From assembly GCA_026874595.1 (NCBI GenBank), contig CM049318.1, forward strand, positions 62,034,250-62,098,249: a DNA stretch of 64,000 nucleotides, read 5' to 3'. A model generated the notes under the pieces. The model had not been told where the DNA came from. It saw nothing but the letters and a program-made list of their open reading frames with translations, and ran no database searches. The position numbers and the translations under genes are program-made. Position 1 is the first letter of the stretch. Each line of letters begins with the position of its first letter. Shown piece by piece: positions 34,500-46,210 of this stretch. The stretch is from Sipunculus nudus. Lineage: Eukaryota; Annelida; Sipuncula; Golfingiida; Sipunculidae.

Positions 34500-37200
34500 T
34501 TTACAAGGTCAAACCGAAGAAAATTGACCCTAAACGGGTAAAGTGATTCTCCATCAATAAAACCAAGGTACATTCGGTATCCTTAAGCGTTAGGGATATT
34601 TTGTGGCAAGTGCAACTCACCCAAACAACGTTAAAATAATGATCATAATTATTTACACTGAAAAGTAAGGAAACTACAAAGTAAAAGTGTGTTTTTGTTT
34701 AGACAGTAACGTTTTTACTACTCTGAATCAAGAAATATGGCAGCGGTGTGAAATGTTCCTCTAAGTGTCTTTAACACACTTTTAATTATAACAGAATAGA
34801 CATGGCCATATTTTGTAATATAATTTGTAGGTCCATGAATAACGAATATTTGCTTATAATAATGTTGTTTTCGGAGCGAGTTGTGGGTATCATAACAGGG
34901 GCGGATCCAAGATTTAGGAAAAGGAGGGGTCCAAGTCAGGAGAAATAACGATACAAAAAGTACCAAAGCCCGTGAAAAGGGAGTCCAGGCCCCAATAATT
35001 GATCTGAACCCCCTAAAAAGGTTGCGGCAGCTGAACGTTGGGGGGGGGGGCAGAAGACCCTGGATGGAAGTTCCACATTTAAAGTTAAAACAGATACTGA
35101 AACATTCAGAATGGCTCTAAAAATAACGAAATAGGCGATTTCCATCATTTTATATTAGTCATACAATATAAATGATTTATGGACCATTATGTTTTAGCTC
35201 AAATAGGATCATTCGGTGGCATTTATCGCAAACACAAGCTCTTCAGGCACCCACACGAATATTGTAACTGGTCCATGGATCATTTCATGCCTAACATAAG
35301 GGAATTGACACAATATAAGCTGAGAAGATGACGAGACGGAGACGCAGTATATGCCACCATGCTTGCACCGGGCACTCGAGGAAACCAATTTTTCAGGGTT
35401 CATTACACTGTCAATGGACGCCAAAATAATTTGAAAAATAATAATTGCCCAGTTAAATCCATTATATATGGTAAAAACAGACTCTTTAATTATATTTTGA
35501 TGGATATCTGTTCACGGTTTTAATAGATGCTCTTTTAAGGTACAGTGTTAATTATCCTTTCATTTATTTGCTGAAAGGTGTTTAAATAACTACAGGTATA
35601 AAGGGTGTATAATTCAAGGGTGATTATCAGAAACCACTACTGTTGTTTTTTTTTGTTTTTTTTTGGTACCTTGTCTTTATTTTCTTAATATCCAAATGTA
35701 TTAAAGGCACTTTGGGTACGTTAAAAGGTAGTTTAATATATGTAGTGAGGGGTACAGTGGACCCCTAACATCCCTGTTTAATATGTATTATACATTTATT
35801 TACTTATTTAATCTTTTTAAAGGAATTGCGGTAGGGGAAACCACCTCCATTTTCGTAATGCAACTTTTGTTTCCTTACCAATGCTTATCATTAGCAGGCA
35901 TCTTGGAACGCGTGCCAGTCAGATCCGCACATAAATTGCTCAAGATATATTGTTAAATAAAGTGAAGTGATTTTTACAAGATTTGACGCTTGATGTCAGT
36001 GTGTGTTGGCCTATATAATCATACTAATAAAACTGTATGAATTAAAAATTACATACTTTGTCAGAATCATCTACCACTGTTAAATGATTTAGAGCTGTAC
36101 TTGTAGAATTAATAAGCTGCTCTATATTAATTTCCGAAATTTCTAATGGATGGCTTTAATGTAATTAAACATTTCGACAACCAACACATTGCAATCATAG
36201 TTTTAGTAAATGTGTAAAATTACTTGGGGTATCTTTTGATAATGATTTCAACTGAGATACACACAGCGCAAATGTGACAAAGCAAGTACACAGTCAAATG
36301 TGCTTCAGCTTATTAGTATTTTTTCTGTTGGACCAGGATATTCGTGATTGTATCTACAAAGCCTTTATCTCCTGTATACTGCTTTTAAGAGTTTTATTTA
36401 AGAGCTTTTATTTTAAGAGCTTTATTTTATATAGCACTTTTGTGGTAATGAAACTTAGAGAAGAGTCCAAGTAACTTTCTCAATGCCAAAGGTCAAACGA
36501 AAAAAAAATAGGAATGGTAACAAAACATTGATTTTGTTCAACTGCAAAGAAGAAAACCAAATATAAAATTGTCCTTTAAAACATCACGGTATACATTACG
36601 GTGTACATCCAAGTTACACATCCAAGATGAATGCTACACAATACTGTTGAACAATAGGTCACACACTTAGCTGAAAAAAAAAGTTACATTTCTTGATTGC
36701 AGAAAAAAAAACACTCACACATAATGTAGGAAGCAGAATGTATATACCGTGTATGACTATAAAACAACCTCTGTTTGTGACTAAATAAAACGGCACATCA
36801 ATATTGCTTTCAAATGGATTTTATTGATTAAAGCAACTGATAGGTCTTAGCCTTTCATGTAAGTGATTATAATGTACCTTACCTGGCCTGTGTGTCATTA
36901 TATTTGAACATATTAATCATAAAAAAAAACTTTCATCTGACATGGATTTTTGCCCTAACGTAAAACTTATTCAACAGGTATTTTAACAGCTAAAGAGAAG
37001 AATTAAAGAATTAAAATGACTTAAAATAATAGACTATTGAAAAAATTCATGTCCGAGTTAAGAATATGTACAAAACCTCTAGATCTCTCATGAAAACAAT
37101 AAATAAGAACACCAAGGTTTGTATCTCAGGATTTTAACAGCATATGTGAGGATTATCTAACTCAAATAAACACAAAACCAACACAACACAAAAAGACACA
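34500..37200. other. Intronic sequence without recognised gene
   Basis: Contains a G run at 35,041-35,050 within a repeat-like piece (GGGGCGGATCCAAGATTTAG at 34,900), poly-T runs near 35,645, and nothing that I can support as coding. Confidence 0.5.
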
Positions 37201-37214
37201 CACACAAAAAACAC

Positions 37215-37455
37215 ACCTATACTATTTCCATCACTGTTGGTTGATCTGGCATTGATGCCCTATATCTAACAAGCAATGGCCCCAAAAGCGAAAAATCGAC
37301 CTTTGCTGGCCCATTTTTCAGTTTGACCTTGAAAATGACCATCATTTTAATTCTATATGAAGGTATCTTAAGCTTTCCAAAAATATCAATTTTGTTGAGT
37401 TGTGGTGGGGGTGCACGGTGGACCCTGGTAGCCCATGGCCTATTGGTCGTATAGG
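37215..37455 (-). repeat. Dispersed repeat C, minus-strand copy
   Basis: The reverse complement carries GGCCATGGGCTACCAGGGTC, CAAAATTGATATTTTTGGAA, AATGGGCCAGCAAAGGTCGA and ATGCCAGATCAACCAACAGT, collinear with 33,605-34,480. Confidence 0.75.
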
Positions 37456-38507
37456 TATCATCGCGGTATCTCAAAACCTCGTTAACACCAGCTTTTACCT
37501 AGTTATACCTATTATAAGCTAATGGCTGCCAACTATAGGCTGTCTCGTCTCTTTCTCTGCCTAGTTTGCCTGTTTGTCCATCGCTTTTCTGAGACATCCC
37601 AGAAGGCAAAATCTTCAAACTTGTGAAATGTAAAATAACAATCCTCTTTTTTCCTATCTCGGTCACTTTTAAGCTGGAAAGATTTTTTTTTGTTTCTACA
37701 TAGAGTTGCATTTGATAATCTTTCAGTGTTTCAGTGGTATGTCTCGTCAAATCTAGTTACGCTTGGACATCAAACGAGAATAAGCGACATTGAAAAACGG
37801 TTATAACTCGGTCCCTGTTCAAACTAGATAGGTCTAGTTTTCTGCTTTTAGTAGCATTTGATATGAATTCAGTGACCCACCTGCAAGACTCGTCATATCT
37901 TGCGGCATCTACTGTCAAACAAGAATATCCGAGATTACACGAATATGCTTAAAACTTTGGCATTTTTCATGCCAGTGGGGTCTGCTTTTCTTCTTTAGGT
38001 AGCGTTTTTTATACGCTTCAGACATGAAATTAGATACGTTTGACGTCACACAAGAATTAGCGAAAAGTCCCAAATGTTAACAACTATGTCATTATTTTTC
38101 CTCACAAAAATTACAAATTTTTATGGTAGAGAGGTCTGGTTTTCTCTCTTGTATATGCCATTTGATAAGCCCAATCCAGTCCGGTTTCGGGAAATCTGGC
38201 GCTGTTTAATAATGGTATGATATCTATGAGAGCTGTCTGCTGGCCAATACTTGCGACATCTTGCTGAAGAATATTAATGATGGCTTTTTAGCCTAAATCA
38301 AACTTACGAAGATAAATTACACCCTGTTGATTTGACCCTGTTCACCCTGGGGTTAATTAAACGCAAGATTACGGTAAGTAGTCTCCGTAGACAATTCCGA
38401 CCAGTTGACTTGAGACAGTAGAAAACGGCTAGTGGATAAAGTGGGAGTCCGTCCCCACCCCCAAGATTTGCTCCTAGTCGAACCAGGTTTTCTTATTCTG
38501 TTCATTG

Positions 38508-39668
38508 CTTGCCGGAAATGTTCGATTTCGGCAAGCATGTTGGTCGGTTGCGTATGTCTGTTTGTTTGTTGCTTGCCGGAAATCTTCCATTTCTGCAAGC
38601 AGGTTGGTCAGTCGCGGATGTCTGTTTGTCTGTTAGTCTGTCTGTCTACTCTCTACTGGCCACAATTTTGCAGCAATTGCTTTTAAACTTACACCACTGT
38701 TAGACAAGCAAAAGTCCTGGAGGCCTATTGTTTTGGGCATTATAGGTCCAAGGTCAAGGTCATCAAAACTTCTGAAAACGGTTTTTTCTTCATATCTTTG
38801 TCACTATTAGTCGCATCTACTTCAACTGTCATTCCAAGTCCTTTCTTCTGGTGTATAGCGGCCTCAAATTTGCAATAACCATGGTTACACATTTTGGGGG
38901 AAAAGTCATGATATTCGAAAATAAGGGTTCTTATTTTTCTAACTTTGTCAGTTTTAAAGCTACAGAGATCTAGTTTTTTTTGCATCAGGTAGCATACAAG
39001 TAGTATTGTTTGATTATTCTGCAAGTCTCGCAATATCTCGTACAATATCTCGTCAAACGAGATATTTCGAGATATCGCTTAATGAGAGCCTAGATTTCAC
39101 AAGTATGCAGGAATCCTTTTGAAGCTGATTTATCTTACTTCTTACACTAATATCGCGAAACGGCTTTTTCATTTTCCAGATATGGCCGCTAGGGGGCGCT
39201 GCACTCGAACTTCCCCAACATATCATTTTTTGGCCATATCTCGTAAAATTATAAACCTCAATTACAGAAACTATAGATTATTTTCTTCCTCTGGGTCTTT
39301 TCCATAACCTGGGTAAGTCATCTGGTCTCAACCTTCTGTCACTTTGTCCGTATGTCTGTCTGTTCTTCAGTTGTCCTTAATTTTGCCTTCTTGCTGGTAT
39401 TTGTGTCTTATATATAGCATTCCACAACCCATAGATCTGCAGCAATCGCTTTGTTACTTACACATATCGTATATTGGAACGATTTCTGGAAGTCCTATGT
39501 GTATTATTTAAATAGGTCAAATGTCAGTGCCATCAAAACACGTCAAAATCTTAGTTCCCTTATAACTTTGTCAATATTGGTCCTATCTTCATAAACCTTG
39601 GCTCATTTTCTTCCTGTTCTACTCTTTGATTGTCATTTCCGGCAAGCGCTCGACCTATGGTCGTCTAA
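38508..39668 (+). repeat. Composite satellite-like repeat A, copy 4
   Basis: Same module order as the copies at 0.4-6.2 kb: GCTTGCCGGAAAT opening (here doubled, at 38,508 and 38,571), TCTGTCTG phrase, AGGTC(C)AAGGTCAAGGTCA near 38,743, ATAACCATGGTTAC at 38,874-38,887, ATATCTCG inverted repeat at 39,045-39,065, CTCF-like motif at 39,181-39,202, and the closing TTCCGGCAAGCGCTCGACC at 39,637. It lies in the second opsin intron. Confidence 0.8.
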
Positions 39669-39969
39669 TTTATATTATTCCTTAAGCCAAGCATTAAAGG
39701 GACCTATGCACATACCGAATATATTAAACACATGAAATATAGCATAATCTCCCTAAAATATTACTATATTTATGTCAGCATTTCACTCTAAAGCCAGTTG
39801 CTTACTTATGTCGCGTGTTTTTACAAATAATTAGGAATATTTAATGTATAGAATTAAGTAGGTTTTTACCATTGTGAGAAATCAACCAGCATTCGGTGTG
39901 TACAGCTATATATAATTGATACATATAGGGCTTAGCATTAATGTTAATATAAAGAATTTATTTTCAACA

Positions 39970-40130
39970 GAAATGAACAGATTTTGAGCCTCAGCCGCTC
40001 GGACATTTCTTTCCTTAAAAGATATAAATGATAAAATTTTAATAAATCTTCATTGTGCTATAATGTGCTTTTACATGTTTAGCAAACCAATGCTGTAATT
40101 ACTATGTTTCTTCTTGATAAGATTTTCCGA
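39970..40130. mobile_element. Partial copy of the Tourist-like MITE
   Basis: The internal segment AGCCGCTCGGACATTTCTTT ... GTGCTTTTACATGTTTAGCA matches the middle of the MITE copies at 16,273 and 51,483. TIRs are lost. It lies about 200 bases upstream of the last opsin exon. Confidence 0.6.
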
Positions 40131-40303
40131 CATTTATAGTGTAGACATTTAAGTATAGACATTTAATATTTATGTGTATGATGCATAAACTCTGTGAAAT
40201 TTGGTCATTCCAAGGCTATGTGGCTTAACATGGGTTTTGAACAAAGGAAGACTCAGACTGGACAGGAGTTATTATAACAATAAAATGACTTTTATTATTT
40301 CAG

Positions 40304-40621
40304 GTAACGGTAGCCGAGACCATATGTTATCTACTTGCGTGGGCTCCTAATGCCATCTTGTCTTTGTGGAGTGCTTACGGTAATCCTGAAGATGTTCCGG
40401 TGCATCTGTCGGCTGTTTTTCCAATGTTGGCGAAATCCTTAGCTATATACAGCCCCTTGGTTTATATTTTCTTCAACCGTCAGTTCAGAGAGAAGATTAA
40501 ACTCTTTGTACGACAGGTCATATCAGGATTGACACGTCAATCTGTCACCTTTGGAAACGATCAAGTGGATGCCATCCATTTAGAGGAGGTGCGTCCTCTT
40601 GAACCCAAGGTCATAGTTTAA
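40304..40621 (+). CDS. Opsin, last exon: TM6, TM7 with retinal lysine, tail
   Basis: After acceptor TTTATTTCAG the exon reads VTVAETICYLLAWAPNAILS (TM6, with Trp265 and Pro267 of the W-x-P motif), WSAYGNPEDVPVHLSAVFP (third loop), then MLAKSLAIYSPLVYIFFN (TM7). The Lys in AKS is at the Lys296 position that forms the Schiff base with retinal, which separates opsins from other class A GPCRs. RQFREK follows as in the opsin NKQFR motif. The usual NPxxY is SPLVY and Tyr268 is Asn. The cytoplasmic tail is about 43 residues and ends at TAA. No canonical AATAAA is evident in the next 250 bases. Confidence 0.9.
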   Translation, partial: VTVAETICYLLAWAPNAILSLWSAYGNPEDVPVHLSAVFPMLAKSLAIYSPLVYIFFNRQFREKIKLFVRQVISGLTRQSVTFGNDQVDAIHLEEVRPLEPKVIV

Positions 40622-40904
40622 AGGTCAAACTAGACTGACTCTCCTCTCATCGTAAATAACAAGAACGAGGAGTGTAGAAATGTATACAGTAAATCCTTGA
40701 TTAAGTGACCCTCTCGAAACAACGACCACTTTTCGCGGTCTGGATTCTTTTTCACTCTTTATATAAGATCTCGCTTAGACGACCACCCCATCAATGGGAC
40801 TACTATATTAAGGTCCCGTGGGGGTCGTAATTTATACAATAATTGCGAACAATTTTACGTTATACTAATGCCCTAAACGTGTGTCAAAGAGGTTATGAGA
40901 AAGA
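40622..40904. other. Region after the opsin stop codon
   Basis: Presumed 3' untranslated and intergenic sequence. No gene and no clear polyadenylation signal seen before the DIRS fragment begins. Confidence 0.5.
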
Positions 40905-41440
40905 TAGATACTAAGCAGTTTAGGGCTCTATGAAATGTAAGACCAGTTTCTCACAAGCAGTTTTAACTTTGATTGCCTTTTCAGCCGTGAGTGACACTGT
41001 CATGCTTACAGAATTTAGAACAAACCCCAACAATGTCAAATTCTGTGTTAGTATTAAAACAGATGCTTCTGGATGGATAACAAACCTTAATGAATCAAGT
41101 AATTTTGTAGTTGCAACAATATTATTTTCACAATCTTGTTTGTTATCTCCTTGTAAGTAACTATCACCCAAATAGTACACGGACTAATAACCTTGTTATT
41201 TTTCAAATTGAAAAAGACAGGTTTAATAAGTTTAGTGAATTCTCTTGGCCCACTGGCCAAGCTATTTGGTAAACAAACATAATTTTACAACTGTCCGCGC
41301 CATTCAAATTTGAGATATTTTTAAAACTAGTATGGATAGGCATTGATTAGTATGTATCTTTGAGGTCAATTGATGCCATGTAACAGTTTTTCTTAATCAT
41401 GCGAATAGCACTATACATGCTCTGATTTTCTTTCTAAAGT
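40905..41440 (-). pseudogene. DIRS reverse transcriptase fragment
   Basis: On the minus strand, MYYLGDSYLQGDNKQDCENN (catalytic box degraded from YLDD to YLGD), LTLLGFVLNSVSMTVSLTAE follow the DIRS RT at 20.6-21.1 kb residue by residue. Upstream pieces with stops continue to about 41,430, where the fragment is cut by the Tx1-like LINE. A gag fragment of the same orientation lies beyond that LINE. Confidence 0.75.
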
Positions 41441-41484
41441 CAATGTTCCCTGTTTGTCTGAAAATGACATTTTAAGCTGCGAAG

Positions 41485-43545
41485 GTACACTTACAAAGAA
41501 TGATATATTGATAGCATTAAAAGATATGAAAAATAATAAAACCCCGGGGAACGACGGTCTGCCGAAAGAATTTTATGTAACCTTTTTTTTTATCTAATTT
41601 TCTTTTCGCCACACTGGAGAGATTTCGTTTTAGACATGATTTTCTAACCTGGGTTAGTTTGTTACACTTTGACGTGGAAAGCTGTGTGATAAACAATGGA
41701 TACACTACTGGCTATTTTAAATTAGAACGGGGAACCCGGCAGGGGGATCCATTGGCCCCTTATTTATTCCTGTTTGTCATTGAAATTTTGGCAATACTTG
41801 TTCGTCATTCCAGTTCGGTTAGAGGCATAGATATCAACGGCTATGAGATTAAACAATGTCTATTCGCTGACGACACAACATATTTTCTTAAAGATTTTCA
41901 GTCTATGCAATCGGTTATGGATATATTGGAAAAATTTGGGAAAGTCTCATCAGTACAGATTAATTATGATAAATGCGAAGCTGCCCACATGGGAAAAAAC
42001 AAAGAACATACACTTGGCACCAAAGATTTTAAATGGGTTAATGTATATAAAAATGGCATAAAAATATTAGGAATATGGCACACATATAACCTGAAGTTAT
42101 CCGATTCACTTAACTTTGAGTGTATTTACGACAAAATGAAAACGACACTCAGTATGTGTAACATTAGATCTTTAACGATTTTTGGTAAAAATATTCTCTT
42201 GAAATCCATGTGTATTTCAGAATTATTATATGTCGTTAATATAATTGAACCACCGAGAGAGTTTGTTAAGCGAATAAAAAGCTGTGTTGTTGATTTTATA
42301 TGGTACGGCAGAAGGCCTAAAATCAAGTATGAAGTATTGATTGGTAAGACAGAAAGTGGCGGCATAGGATTGCCGGATATAGCTTCTATCATTGAAAGTC
42401 AAAGAGTAATGTGGATAGTAAGATTAAAGAATTTATTAGAAACAAAGTATACAGTCATACCAAACTTATATCTGAGAGGCATTGGTGGTTAAAGATATGT
42501 TAATACAAATTTTGATTCGTCTAATATTGGCAAAAATTTGCCTACCTTTTATTTTCACTGTTTGCAGTCATGGGGGTCATATACAATGTGAAATCCTGAA
42601 TCAATTGCTAATATTTGTTTACAACAAGTATGAAACAATAAATGTATCAGAGTCGACAAAAGACCAATTTTTAATACGCATATAGCTAACCTAGGTATAA
42701 AGTACGTCTTTCAGATGTTTAACAAAAATGGTAGGGTTAAAGATTTAAAAGATTTGGTTCCAATAGATAATCCCATGTATATAAAAACGTTTTACCATGG
42801 CTATCAGTAAAGAAAGCGATACCCGCGAAATGGAAACAAGAAATATTTTAAAATAAAATTCCAGATGAAATAGAATCCTTTGAAGTGAAGAGTAACATTG
42901 TGATGGTAAACGAAACGAAAATTGATTTGGAAAATGAGAAGTTTAAGACTGTTTATTCGATGGTAATTAATAAAAAGCTATATGAACCAATTTGTAAAGA
43001 AAGGTTACATAATCTGTTAGGTGACCATTTTAAATGGGATGAGGCAGTTAGTCATGTATATTGTACGACCTTAGACATGTATCTGCGGCAATTTCAGTAT
43101 AGGGTACTATTTAATATTTTATCGGTGAATGAACAACTGTACAACTGGCGAATAATGGATAGTAAAAGATGTTCATATTGTTTTATTGAAGATGAATCAG
43201 TAGTACATATATTCTGCGAGTGTCATGTGAGTAAAACCTTTTATAATCAGCTTAAAACATGGGCAAAGAGTGCTGGAATTAATATGCCACGGTTGAGTCC
43301 AGCTTTATATATGGGGTGTGTTAAAAATTTCCCCTATAAGATCATTGTAGATATTTTATTGTTGATTTTTAAGTTTGTTCTGTTTTCCTATCGTGATAAG
43401 ATAAATCCGCCATCTATTCATATATTTATGAAATATTTGATTAGGTTAGAAAGATTGGAACGTAATAATGCCGAAAAACACAAAAAGACAGAAATACATC
43501 AGCAAAAATGGAAACGTATATTGTTATTTTTGGGTTGATACATTT
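41485..43545 (+). pseudogene. Tx1/L1-like LINE reverse transcriptase, 5'-deleted and broken
   Basis: It starts in RT motif 1 (ALKDMKNNKTPGNDGLPKEF, 41,517-41,575), then jumps by deletion to the palm. The open frame 41,659-42,492 (277 residues) holds LERGTRQGDPLAPYLFLFVI and the catalytic FADDTTYFL, with VQINYDKCEA and ILGIW following. The frame breaks around 42,490. The C-terminal part 42,885-43,538 (217 residues) has YNWRIMDSKRCSYCFIEDES and a zinc-knuckle-like C-x2-C...H...C. The endonuclease is absent. It would prime reverse transcription at nicked DNA; this copy is inactive. It interrupts a DIRS element. Confidence 0.8.
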
Positions 43546-43829
43546 TTGATAATTCAAAAAGTTAAATGAAATATTCTTACATTTACGGTATAACATTGTT
43601 GCTCTTGTATGCATGTAAATGTTTGTATTCTAAGTTCCGGGAGATGTCGATGATGAAAAAGATAATAAATAAACAAACTGGTAAAGAAAATATTCTGAGA
43701 CATCTTGAGAGAAAAAAAAAACACTATACAGTGGAGGCTGCATTTGAACAGGATTTTCACTGAATTTGATCTGATAACCTGTAACAGCACTGAGAATGTT
43801 ATTTTCTTATGTTAACTTCTCCCACTCTT

Positions 43830-45010
43830 GAACATAGTGCTTTTACTGACCAGCATAAAAATCTGTAATATTTTTAAAACAGTTCAGTTTGGTCTCGGCA
43901 ACAAATTCACAAAATGTCTTAGCATGAACTTTCTTGAAAACAGATTTCCTCAACTTTGGAGGTGTACTCTGGTCCACCAGTGTAGGTCCTACTTTCTCTC
44001 CCCTCCCCTTTTTTTTCTGGTGAAAGTAATTGCTTGTCAAGGTTTTGTGGCTGTGCCTAAAGTTGTGCTGTTTGTGGAAGTGCCGCCCGTTTTTTTTAAC
44101 TGTGGCCATGTGTCTTTCTCCCTGTCTGATTTGCCTGTTTGAGATCTCTCAGGGATTTCTGCAGATCATCCCCGAAGAGATATTCTGTAACTGGCTCAGC
44201 AGAAGAGCAGAGTGATGCAGATTCTTTCTTCAGGACATGCTGTATCATCTCTCTCCGTTTCAATGATAATTAATATGAGGCATGCCCCGTGAAGGCTAAG
44301 GCATCCACTGCCTTCTTAATTATCCTCTGCACATCTATGGTTTGGGGCGCAGATAAGCAGCTTATGGCATTATCAGTAAGCTGGCATAATGCAACAGCAG
44401 CCTTCACAATAGTCTTTTGCACATTCACCATCCCCTTGTCTCTTTTCTCCTGTAGAGCGTTTAGTTGCCTCCAAACTTCAGAATTCACCCTGGGCACAGT
44501 GAGACGGTCACAGTTACGTGGCCTGTGGTAATTTTCCTGTTTTTTTTTTTTTATAATGAGGAGCTTCCTTGGGAGCAGTTTGGCATACTTTTTGTTAACA
44601 GTCAAAGCCAATATTTCGCCAACTACGGGCCCACACTGTTTATCGTTTTCAAACGAGACGTCAATGTCATCAAGAAACTTGTCTTGATCAATTTCAGGCT
44701 CAGTATTATCACCTAACAGGAAGTCGGCATCACTAGCTTCGTTATCACTATCAAGTGAAACATCAGAGTCACTTACTTCAGAGGTTGACGGACTTGGCTC
44801 TTGTCTGCGTTGGCGTTTCCTTGCTGGCTGATCATTTTTGTTGATTAAGCTTTTGTTAAAGCTTTCATTTCCATAGCCATAACGGCCATTGAGTCCTTAA
44901 CACTTTCCAAAGCAGTCTTTTCCTGTGTCTTGTGAAACACGAGTGACCAGTCGCTGAACAGGGAGCAGAATGACTAGAGCTGACCAGCAGCATCTCTCAC
45001 GTGAATCCGA
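43830..45010 (-). pseudogene. DIRS gag fragment
   Basis: The minus-strand translation gives an acidic Ser/Asp-rich N-terminal part (around 44,640-44,830), then LTVNKKYAKLLPRKLL and RLTVPRVNSEVWRQLNALQE (44,270-44,611) and further sequence to 43,843. It matches in layout the gag of the DIRS element at 21.8-23.1 kb, with stops and frame changes. Together with 40,905-41,440 it represents one element split by the LINE. Confidence 0.65.
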
Positions 45011-45708
45011 AGTGACCATGATTGATGGTGAGATAGAATTTCCCGTATCTCGCAAGACATGGCTGTCAATCATACAACCCGTGGAAGACCCGCTTGTACG
45101 CAGTTAGAAATAACAATCCTGCATCATGCATTAAGAATTTCCCATATGCTGAGTTACACCGAAACATTGCGCACAAGGAGCCATGTTAGGTGTTGTCACA
45201 AAGTACACAAACATAATTAGTAGCTGGTCTGATTTATTCTACGTGATATGATACTCGCAAGCCTTGAGGCATTAGGAGAAAAATGTTCATTTCTAATCGA
45301 GAATCTCAGGGCAGATTAAGATATGGCTTGTAATGCAACCTTGACATGTCGGCACACTCGCAGAGGTATATGTAAGAATACTAGTATAAATTTATACATA
45401 TGTATGTATAAATATGACGCAAAAACATGACATTAATAATTTAAAAGTAAATCCGTAAAAAAATTTGCCAATACCTATCATTAACTGTGTCTGACAACCT
45501 TAACTCATGATTCTAAACCGTATCAAGAGACCATACTGAAAAGGAGACACACTGCTAAAACAAAAGAACGACGCTCAATTAATTGTTTGGAAAAGACTTA
45601 TTGTACAAAGGGTGACTTGGAAAGCAAAACTTAAACAGAAGAAGGTAATGACCCCTGGTGGCGAACCGAGACGATATTACATATTTGTGATGGTGACTGA
45701 GATCAACT
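45011..45708. other. No recognised gene
   Basis: A phrase AAGACATGGCTGTCAATCAT near 45,055 recurs as AAGGCTTGGCTGTCAATCAT near 46,026. Nothing else I can identify. Confidence 0.5.
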
Positions 45709-45709
45709 G

Positions 45710-45710
<1 letters not shown>

Positions 45711-45771
<61 letters not shown>
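45711..45771. repeat. (TA)n microsatellite
   Basis: About 30 TA dinucleotides. The short open frames across it are artefacts. Confidence 0.95.
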
Positions 45772-45773
<2 letters not shown>

Positions 45774-45849
45774 CATATACACCCTCTAAAAATATAAATA
45801 CAAAGAGGCCAACCAGCTCCTTATTTCATCTACCTGTTTGTGTATAACT

Positions 45850-46210
45850 TTTGCGAATAGTGATACATGTATTTGCATACTTATGCATGACCGCAAAACT
45901 GAATAACAAATCGCACGTTAATTTATGTGCAATTTTCGGAAGCATAAATACCGAGGATTTTCGCGCTCTACATATGAAATTAGAGACCATATTTATGATA
46001 ACCGCCTTAATGTCCTGTATCTCCCAAGGCTTGGCTGTCAATCATATTATATGCTGGGAACTGGTTGTCCCCTTGGTATTTTTATTTATAGAGGATGTAT
46101 GTCTGTGTATAGCGTTAATGTATAGCAATACGTATACGTATTTGTGTATTTATGCATGACCGCAAAAGTCTATAACAAATCACACGTTTATTTATGTGTA
46201 AAGTGTAACA
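45850..46210 (+). repeat. Direct repeat pair
   Basis: ACTTATGCATGACCGCAAAA ... AACAAATCGCACGTTAATTT (45,878-45,930) recurs as ATTTATGCATGACCGCAAAA ... AACAAATCACACGTTTATTT (46,149-46,195), about 270 bp apart. The spacer is unremarkable. No gene. Confidence 0.65.

Larger units (their letters stand above)
33456..40303 (+). other. Opsin intron (6.85 kb)
   Basis: GTGAGA donor at 33,456 and TTTATTTCAG acceptor ending 40,303, phase 0. It contains repeat C copies, a stretch of older repeat-like sequence (37,500-38,340), composite repeat A copy 4 and a partial MITE. I see no other exon in it; the flanking exons join TM5-loop directly to TM6, as expected for an opsin. Confidence 0.8.

Noticed and set aside
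35209-35424. 71-residue minus-strand open frame as an exon
   Set aside because: No recognisable domain or splice sites, and no supporting neighbour. It lies within an opsin intron.
45579-45797. Open frames of alternating Tyr-Ile
   Set aside because: They are translations of the (TA)n microsatellite. The same applies at 58,107-58,334.
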